NCBI RefSeq assembly: GCF_038396675.1
Contig: NC_088931.1
Location: 11,669,501-11,733,500 of the forward strand
Origin: Hydra vulgaris
Lineage: Eukaryota; Cnidaria; Hydrozoa; Anthoathecata; Hydridae
Direction of reading: 5' to 3'
DNA: 64,000 nt
Shown here: piece after piece, positions 35,160-64,000 of the stretch
Position numbering within the stretch: position 1 is the stretch's first letter
How the letters are laid out: every line of letters begins with the position of its first letter
Translations under genes and position numbers: made by a program
Notes under the pieces: generated by a model
Databases searched by the model: none
The model's input: only the letters and a program-made list of their open reading frames with translations
Told to the model about the DNA's origin: nothing

Positions 35160-35548
35160 ACAAGTGTTTTTTTTGGTTTTCGATTTTTATGGCATCCATT
35201 TTCCATACTTTTGGATCTTTCCCATAGCTTTTAAATGGTAAGAAATTGTTTATTGTGCTACATTTAATATTACCGCTACTTGCTTTCGACTTAAAGTATC
35301 ATCCTCATCCAATATTGCTTGCAATTCGACGTCTTCAATCTTTTTTGATGATCTTCCACGTTCTTCGTTTCTAACATCAAAATCTCTGAACTATTGAAAC
35401 CATCTTTTAAATGTTGCTTCTGATAGAGCATGATCACTATATGCCTCAACAAGCATTCAATACGATTCTGCAGAACTTTTCATCAAATGAAAACAAAAAA
35501 TTAATGCTTTTCACAAATCATCAATATCGGGTAAAAAATTTGACATAT
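35160..35548 (-). pseudogene. mariner transposase N-terminal relic
   Basis: One minus-strand reading beginning M-S-N-F-L-P gives A-L-S-E-A-T-F-K-R-W-F-Q-x-F-R-D-F-D-V, then E-R-G-R-S-S-K-K-I-E-D-V-E-L-Q-A-I-L-D-E-D, then T-I-S-Y-H-L-K-A-M-G-K-I-Q-K. This is the paired helix-turn-helix of mariner (mos1-like) transposases. Three in-frame stops occur. The catalytic DD34D half is absent. Confidence 0.85.
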
Positions 35549-35603
35549 CATCAGGGATAGTGCAAATTCAAGTAACTAGCATTGAATAATACCGTGTATC
35601 TAC

Positions 35604-35800
35604 CAGTGGCGGATCCAGGTCATTGTCTTAGGGGGGGAGGGGGTAACTTAAACAACAACAAAAATCCGCTTTTTTTTCTTTAGATAAACCACTTTTTTAT
35701 TAGATTATTTAGAATGTTATTAGAAAAGTTTGCTAATAATTATATTGAAAGTATCTTAAAAAAAATCAAATGTTGAAAATAGATATTTAGTCTGTAATAA
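35604..35800. mobile_element. hAT terminus fragment
   Basis: CAGTGGCGGATCCAGG followed by a G-rich run is a typical hAT end. The element is cut short by the next hAT terminus at about 35801. Confidence 0.55.
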
Positions 35801-36877
35801 GGGACGGATTTATATCCTCGAGGGCCCTAGACAGAAAAAATTTTACCACAATTTTTTTTTCACGATACCCCATTTAAAAATCGAACCCGCTAAAATCATG
35901 GTGCACAGGCTGCAGTCTTGTCTGTCTATAGGTAAATCTGCCCTGTCTGTAATGTGTAACAAAAGACAAAACAATATCTTTAGTATATTATTTTTTTTTA
36001 ATAAAGACTTCTATAAATTTTACAAACTACAATATAAAATTGAGCTTTCTAGTTTTCGAAGATGCAAAACTATCAATAATCTTTTTGACATTTATGATGC
36101 AATCTCTATGGATATGCATCATAGCTAAGCCATTTAATTGTTCTTGTCCTATACTGGATTTTAACTAAGCTTCAAGTCTTTTTAAAACCGAGAAACTCCG
36201 TTCTCCCAAAGCAACGCTAACAGGAAGAGTGCAAAGCAATCGCAAAATTCATTTAATTAATGGGAAGACATTACCATCACATTGTTTGTATGCTTCTAGC
36301 TCACATTCAGGTAGGCCTTGTTGTTTGCTGATTGCGTCTTTCCATTTTAGCTTTCAAAATTCGAATTCTGAAAAAACTTTCATTAATTAGACATTCTCAC
36401 CAGCAGTAATCATGTTGGGCAGCCCTTTCATAAAACTCAATATATTAGTTATGGATGCTTTTAACTCTGTTTTATTTAATAAATTTCTAGGTATTGCTAC
36501 ATTTAATTCAAAAGAGTTTCATCAGAAAATCTAAACTATAAATCTAGAAGTTTGCTATCACTTAACGGTAAATAAACATTGACTCTATAGTAAGTTAGAG
36601 GATCTGATATTGATATTGATGTTTGCGCGATTAGTTTGTTTTCCTGTAATTTGTGGAATTTTGATTTTTGAACCTAAGTCTTATAGTAACTTTGATGCAG
36701 TCATAAGTATGGCATTAAAGTTTTCTTCATTCTGTCGTCTTTTATTTAAAATCTTTATGGTATGTATAAGAATAGTTTTGGCATATTCCTTATCCAATAA
36801 TTTTTTTTTTGAAGAGTCTCACTTAAAGAGACTGTAGTATTTAACACATTGGCTAATAAACAAAGTGTTGTTTTAAA

Positions 36878-36908
<31 letters not shown>

Positions 36909-38690
36909 ATTTTGCCGTTTAAAAATATTACAATAACCAATTATATTTTACAATTTTTACATTAGTAACGACAGGACTTCTAGAAGATCATGTGGATCTT
37001 GTCATGAAGCCCTTTACAATATATGGTTAATTTTTGATAAAAATACAATGTCTTAAGTGAAATAATAATAATAATACAACTTTATGCAAAAACATGTAAA
37101 AACCAAGATAAAATTTTAAAAAGCCAAGATTAAAAAATAAATAAGGGCTCAGGTATTGTATTTTTTAGTAATGCGGCCTTTGTTAAAGAATTCCTTCCAC
37201 TGAGATATCAAATCAAGCGTTTCTACTATATTTATTAAACAAGATCTAAAATTTAACACAGAATCATGCCGTTCAATCCATCTCGTTTCGCATAAGCTTG
37301 CAAGCATTCCCTTATTTATATATTTAAGAACGTTACTTCACTTCAGCGAAGCTTTAAAAGATGATGTTACTTTTTTCATTGGGCCAATTGTATTTCTTAC
37401 AGCTCGCACAGACAAACATTTGGAAATTGATAAGTTTAAAGCATGGTTGTCACGTGGACTTTTTATTGCGTTTGGTAGGATGTTCTGTAATTTCGTGACT
37501 GTTCCGTTGTTTTCACCTAACATAATGCTGCATCCATCAGTACCTATACCAACACAATCTTTTAAACTGAAGCCAAATTTTGTCAATGTGTTTTCAACTG
37601 TGTTTGCTAGCAATTCTCCAGTTAATACAGGTTCATAAGTAAAATCAGAGTAATTTTCAGTATTGCAGTTGACAAAACCAATAACATCTTCACGGATTTT
37701 ACAGGTATTAGCATCAATATATCTTAATACGACTGTTATTTGAGAACTATGACTGGTATCCGTTGTTTCATCAAATATAACGCTATAAAACTTTCCTTTG
37801 AAAATTCTTGTTTTAATTAAGCCCTGAATTTGTTAAGCGCATAGTTCAATTATTTCATTTTGAATACTTTTACTTATGTATGTTGCTTTAGAGTTACAGT
37901 TATTTAAATGGTTTTTTAAAATACTGTCCCCAGCGCTCACTTGAAGCGAAGCGATTCCCGAAGTTTACTTTCATTAATTACTGAAGAGTTTTGATTTATT
38001 TCAAAGATCTACCCGTCATCACGATGACCTCGAAAAGCAATATTCTGTCAACCAAGAAATATTAAGGATTCAGTTATAGGCTTTAATCGTTCTAGATTTT
38101 GTTTAAGTCTTCCTTCGTTAACTAAATTATGTACATCTGTAGACGGACATTCATATGTTCTGATGAAATCTGATGCTGCCAACATACTTTGTGATACGCA
38201 TTGCAATCATGTGATTGTAAGTCTTCATCCTTGCCCAAAAGCTTTGAATAACTTGGTAAAGTAATAAGCTTGAGTAACTGCATTTGACTGTGCATTCCCC
38301 CAACTTTTGCAAAAAGAAAGTAATACTTACAAAAAATTTTATAAAGGCATTCTTAAAACATTATCCACGGAGATTTTTGTATATGTTTCTCGGACAAAAG
38401 CAGTTAACATTCTTACCCTTCTTTAAATGTAAAGAATATGGATATTTGTAATTTGGATCAGGAAACCAATTGTATTTCAATACTCTGTATTTATCTTTTT
38501 CAGCTACCTGACGTGTAAAAAATTCTCCAATGTCTATTGGCAAATAGCTATCATCTTTTGCCGCGGGTATTGAATCTTATTTATTAATTTCTGCATTAGT
38601 TTTACTTGTAAAATCAGCAGCTTCCATACCAAGTCCAGGTTCTGGAGAAAAAGGACCGAGTTTCATTGTAATTTAAATATTTTTAGCCCT
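35801..38690 (-). mobile_element. ZMYM1-like hAT transposon relic
   Basis: The left boundary GGGACGGATTTATATCC followed by GAGGGCCCTAGACAG resembles the 3' end of hAT/ZMYM elements. The transposase relic lies on the minus strand to about 38670. No right terminus was found. An A/T-run of about 30 bp at 36878-36904 interrupts it. Confidence 0.65.
37338..38670 (-). pseudogene. hAT (ZMYM1-like) transposase fragments
   Basis: N-terminal piece 38670-38361: M-K-L-G-P-F-S-P-E-P, then L-P-I-D-I-G-E-F and W-F-P-D-P-N-Y-K-Y-P, the TTF-finger lead-in of ZMYM1-like proteins. Catalytic piece 37613-37338: C-V-G-I-G-T-D-G-C-S-I-M (first catalytic Asp), N-H-A-L-N-L-S-I-S-K (the hAT C/D-x2-H block, here D-N-H), V-R-N-T-I-G. 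The stretch between is a chain of short shifted frames. Dead copy. Confidence 0.8.
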
Positions 38691-38699
38691 GCCAATAAA

Positions 38700-40115
38700 T
38701 GCACAATCAAATCGTTCGGATGATGACATTAAAGATTAAGGCAAAACGATAGGACCAGCATGTTCCTGTATTGGTAGAATTTTAATTCTTTTGACAAAAT
38801 AGTCATCTAAAGATTAATTGGAACACTTGCATTTATTTAAGAAATAAACTTCTCATGGCTATATTCTGCATTTATCTAACAAAACGACTTATTTTCTACG
38901 TTTTGAGAGATTTTGAAAGTTATGTGCTCCTTTATCCTAATCCTTTTTTGTGTCATTTTTTTTTTGATGATTTGATTTTGTGTTTATACTATATTGATTG
39001 GACCGGGTAAACTATACTGGTGTGGATTATACGGTTTTTCGTGTTTAATGCAATGGGAATTTAAAAATAAATAGAACATAAACCTCAAAAATAATACTTT
39101 ACTTAGCGATTTTAAATAATACAATAAAAGAACGTAACAGTTAAAGCTTTGTACAATTTATTATTTAAAGAATTTGATTTGCACAGACATTTTTAATCCG
39201 ATTATAAGTTTTGTTTAAATTGTCACAAGATAAAAATAATTTTTAATCGATTTTTGTTGCTTTCACTAGGTTTTTTTGTGTTTTGTTTTTACTTAGTTTT
39301 ATTTTGTCACGTTTACTTGGTTTTTTTGTTGTTGCTTATACTAAGTTTTTTTTTAAAAGGGAGCTGTTTCGATTATAATATCAATGTGTTCCAATATAGG
39401 AAACCGGTTGCCTTGATTGTAACAAAATGGTGCTTTTACAAAGCGAATATATTTCTAATAACAGTGAAAACAATTAAGTCAAATTCTCGTTAAAAGTATA
39501 GTAAGATATTTAGTTTGTAAGAATCAAATCATGTTTTTATTTTAAGCCACCTTCGGTTAACAAATATTTATTGCTTAAGTGTTCTAATTTCGGCAACTCT
39601 CCCCTATATATAGTTTAACTGAGAAAGTAGATTTTAAACTTAAGTTTTTAATTTTTTGAAAAAGAATTTGATTTTGACAATTAAGACTCGCTTATTTATC
39701 TATTTGGATATTTGCTGAGGTTATTAATTTATTTGCTGAAATAATGAAAAATTCTAAAAGTTATACATTAAAATAATAAAGTTAAGGATTTAAATATGAA
39801 AATCATCTTGGTCTTCTTCAAGTTTTCCGCTGCATTCTTTTTTTCATCTGTATACTTAATTTGCTTTTAACGATATCTTTTTATTTGTACTTTTTTTCTT
39901 TATGTTAATATAAAGATTGTAATAAAAAAATGATAACAATAATAATAAAAACCCAACTATTCTAAAAGAATTTTTAGAAAATGTTTCCGTTTAAACTTGC
40001 GATATATGTCTTTTAATTTTTCTTTTGATACAATATGCAAAATATTGACTCAACATTTTTAAATGGTACTCCAAAAAGAACTAGATATACAATACTGCAA
40101 AATAGTATTTATTAA
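38700..40115. other. AT-rich intergenic DNA between hAT relic and cadherin gene
   Basis: T-rich low-complexity patch at 39240-39360. No gene recognised; a 79-codon plus-strand frame there is Leu/Phe low-complexity. Confidence 0.45.
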
Positions 40116-40119
40116 AGAA

Positions 40120-40220
40120 GTTTCCCGCCGCTTTACTCAACGTGGTCGCTTATGACCTAGGCGGGCATCAAATCACAGACCTTTTCATTCATAAGTCAGC
40201 GCTCTAAGTAGGTATTGCCG
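40120..40220 (-). mobile_element. tRNA-like SINE head (diverged)
   Basis: Read on the minus strand, an A-box-like TTAGAGCGCTGACTTATGAA is followed 25 bases later by a B-box-like TGATTTGATGCCC. The GGTCATAAGCGACC...GCGGCGGG body follows. The stems do not close as a functional tRNA. Confidence 0.45.
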
Positions 40221-40712
40221 TTTTAATATGAATTTCACATTTCCGTTACGATTTTTGCATTTGCTGAATACTTTTTCATTTAGGATAAATATTTTTATAA
40301 TTTAAATCAGTATTATACTTACCTAATTTATAATAAAATAAAAAAATTTCCGACAAAGTTAAAAATAGAAAGAAAAAAACACGAAAAACTATAATAAAAT
40401 CAAAATATTAACATATTTACATATGTACACCATAAAAATTCAATTTAAAAAAAGGATCACAATAAATAAAAAAATATAATACAGAATATCTGAAGCAATT
40501 AAAGAAAAATCATTAGCGAAATGTTTAATTAAAAGGTTTCTCCTCATGAACCAATCAAAGTACCGGTAAAGATGAGAATGAAAAGTAATTTTGATATCGT
40601 GAAATCATCTCTGATATCTGTTTTCTGATATTCCGATATTAGAATTCGAAATGTTTGAATTCGAACATTTTGAATTCAAATAAATTAAAAAGAAAAGCTA
40701 TGATTACGAAAT
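40221..40712 (-). other. probable 3' untranslated region of the cadherin gene
   Basis: Directly downstream of the cadherin stop codon. TTCGAATT-type repeats occur at 40640-40680. No definite polyadenylation signal is assigned; AATAAA complements occur at 40108 and further left. Confidence 0.4.
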
Positions 40713-62007
<21,295 letters not shown>

Positions 62008-62052
62008 CTAAAAAGAAGTAAAAACAATTTTTTTATCATCATCATCTTCATC

Positions 62053-62113
<61 letters not shown>

Positions 62114-62540
62114 GTGTACCAAAATAAAAAAAACATAAAAAAACTCTCTACTGATTCTCATTCTTTAAGACCTAAATAAGACCTTAAAAAATATTAGGGT
62201 TCTAATTTGACTGAATGTGCAAAATGTAAAATTTAAGTTTTACAGTTTTAATGTTAAGCTGGCTCATCATCATTAACAGAAAATAAGTTTTTTTACATTT
62301 TTGACAATTAGAAAAAAACAATTAGATGTGTATAAATCATATGCAACTATTATTGCTACTATTTAAGCCTGGAAGTTTACATTCATAAATTTAAAAATAG
62401 AAAAAAAAGATATAAAGCTAATATTTGTTAGTAAATCCAATATTTTATTGCGGAAAAAAATTTCTCAAAAAGCACAACTTTTTAAACAGTATTCAAGCTC
62501 TTTTTTGCTCATACTTTTAGTCAAATTTTTTCAAGACTAT
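62008..62540. other. cadherin intron with (TA)n
   Basis: (TA)n at 62056-62110 preceded by TCATCATCATC. No exon recognised. Confidence 0.5.
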
Positions 62541-62824
62541 TTTAGTTATACATTCAATTATAGTAAGACAATATAAAATATTTTTTATAAGCAGTGAAAA
62601 CTTTTACAGCTCTTTGTTTGCTGCCATTAGTTAGGACACTAACCAATGACTGTTATTTCAATTATGCAGCGATTGGTTAGAATTCTAACCAATGGCTGCA
62701 TAATTGAAATAACAGTCATTGGTTAGTGTTCTAACTAATGGCAGCAAACAAAGAGCTGTAAAAGTTTTCACTGCTTATAAAAAATATTTTATATCGTCTT
62801 ACTATAATAGAATGTATAACTAAA
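62541..62824. mobile_element. 284-bp spacer-less palindrome (MITE)
   Basis: Two 142-bp arms meet at GAATTC (centre 62682/62683). Examples: GCAGTGAAAACTTTTACAGC with GCTGTAAAAGTTTTCACTGC, and CCAATGACTGTTATTTCAAT with ATTGAAATAACAGTCATTGG. The ends TTTAGTTATACATTC/GAATGTATAACTAAA still pair. Only a handful of mismatches, so the insertion is young. No coding capacity. Confidence 0.92.
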
Positions 62825-64000
62825 ATATAATCTCAAGCACTACAAAAACAATCAGTGACTGTTATGCAAAAAAAAAATAAACAATCACAATTTGCAACGA
62901 GATCTTAAACTCGAAAACAAAAGTTTTTCAAGTATGTCATGTTGGGTCTCAAAAGAAGCAAAATTTTAAAAAGTTCAAAAATAAATATCTTTTGTTATTA
63001 AAAGCACTTTGAAAAAAAAATTAGGCAAAAACTATGGAAAACCACACTTTTTTTATTTTTTGTTAAAAAATTACAGTTTTTATGCAATAAAACATAAAAT
63101 AATAAATTTTGTATAAAATATTTATTATTTTAAAATATTACTGCTTTGAGACCCAAAATGAGATATATTTGAAAAACTTTTTTTTTTTTGCATTTAGGTT
63201 CCTGTTTCAAATTTTAGGCTTAAGGTGGCCCCTTTGGATCTAGTTACATTTTAAAAAAAGTTAACAGGATTGCTTGTGAGAACCAATACATCTCTGTATT
63301 AATTTTTCTACAGTGTTAATTCAACTACAGATAATTCATTTATCTGTAGTTGAAATTATCATTCAGATGTTGGAAATTAACTCGTTATTAATTTATAACA
63401 AAGAAACATGTTAAAAAACAGTTCTAAAACAATTGCTACATATACAGTATATGTATATACTATTTTTAAACACATTTCTCTGTATATAACAAGTGTATAT
63501 TATACACTTGTTTAACCACTATCATCTAAACAAGTTTGTTGACAAACAAAATATGTGTCTGGGACAGAAAAGTGTATATTATACATTTGTTTAAACTTAA
63601 AAATTTTTAACACGTTTTTCTTCATATAGTTGTTTAACCACTACCATCTGAACAAATTTGTTGACAAACAAAATATGTGTTAGAAAATTCAAGAATAACC
63701 CACAAATGTAATCTTCATTTTATAAAAGTAATAGTTTAGCCTGATGTAACTGCAGGAAAGATTCTTGAAAGGAAATGTGCATTAGGGTCAAATCAAAAAA
63801 CAACAACAATAAAAAAATATATAGCCTTCCCTCATCTATTGACTTGAGGAGGTGAATACATATTAAAAAAAAATCCTTCTTTAAAAAAACTGACAAAACT
63901 TTATTTACCAGGAAAGCTGTAGTCAGCTTTGCTGGTTTTTTTTTGATTTGCTAATTTATTTACCAGAAAAGCTAATAAACTGTGGCACCCTTAAAGAGTG
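62825..64000. other. cadherin intron with local duplications and a SINE tail
   Basis: TTCAACTACAGATAA/TTATCTGTAGTTGAA hairpin at 63317-63353. A ~90-bp direct repeat at about 63466-63562 and 63608-63690 shares TTGTTTAACCACTA(T/C)CATCT and TTGTTGACAAACAAAATATG. 63830-63873 (CCTCATCTATTGACTTGAGG, GAGGTGAATACATATTAAAA) matches the 3' end of the 46920-47163 SINE. No exon recognised. Confidence 0.55.

Noticed and set aside
39240..39493. Plus-strand 79-codon hydrophobic ORF
   Set aside because: Leu/Phe-rich translation of T-rich DNA; no supporting signal.

Overview
The window is eukaryotic, very AT-rich and intron-bearing. Two animal genes lie on the minus strand, set among densely packed and nested transposable-element debris. 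Long (TA)n microsatellites, a metazoan ABT1/ESF2 gene, a Dachsous-type giant cadherin, and the mix of hAT, ISL2EU/THAP, P, MULE, mariner, APE-type LINE and tRNA-SINE relics suggest a cnidarian, most likely a Hydra-like genome. The species is inferred from recognised style, not from a database match.

Layout. 0-6.5 kb: a heat-shock-element-like decamer array, microsatellites, a decayed minus-strand MULE-type transposon (MULE/SWIM, then Ulp1 protease, then PHD finger), a 3x70-bp repeat and a foldback element. 6.58-14.43 kb: a Russian-doll composite. A TA-flanked inverted-repeat element holds an ISL2EU-type THAP transposon (itself split by a hAT inside its THAP codons), a hairpin MITE, and a 3.6-kb transposon with ~370-bp terminal inverted repeats whose transposase I cannot assign to a superfamily. 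14.9-19.3 kb: a BED-type hAT remnant, an 840-bp foldback element with an exact 9-bp target duplication, a 292-bp MITE, and one orphan ORF. 19.47-22.74 kb: a nearly full-length but frame-broken APE-type LINE. 23.5-25.0 kb: a relic of another DDE transposase family.

26.67-34.85 kb: a host gene, ABT1/ESF2-like (18S rRNA maturation), with four exons recognised and joined in phase. Intron 1 has a GC-AG donor. The introns carry LINE, MITE and minisatellite debris. 35.1-38.7 kb: mariner and ZMYM1-like hAT relics.

40.71-62.01 kb: the 3' part of a large host cadherin gene (Dachsous-like). A single 6,141-bp exon carries about 20 cadherin repeats. Two small exons then complete the repeats, and a last exon encodes the membrane span and a ~320-residue cytoplasmic tail. 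All junctions are in phase. The 11.6-kb intron between the giant exon and the next holds LINE pieces, a P-element transposase split by a tRNA-Met-derived SINE, and a hAT (exact 8-bp duplication) into which a second hAT jumped at a (TA)n tract. The 5' end of the cadherin gene lies beyond the window. 62.0-64.0 kb is intron with a 284-bp near-perfect palindrome.

Where coding relics are described, homology was judged by reading translated frames by eye. No alignment or search was run.
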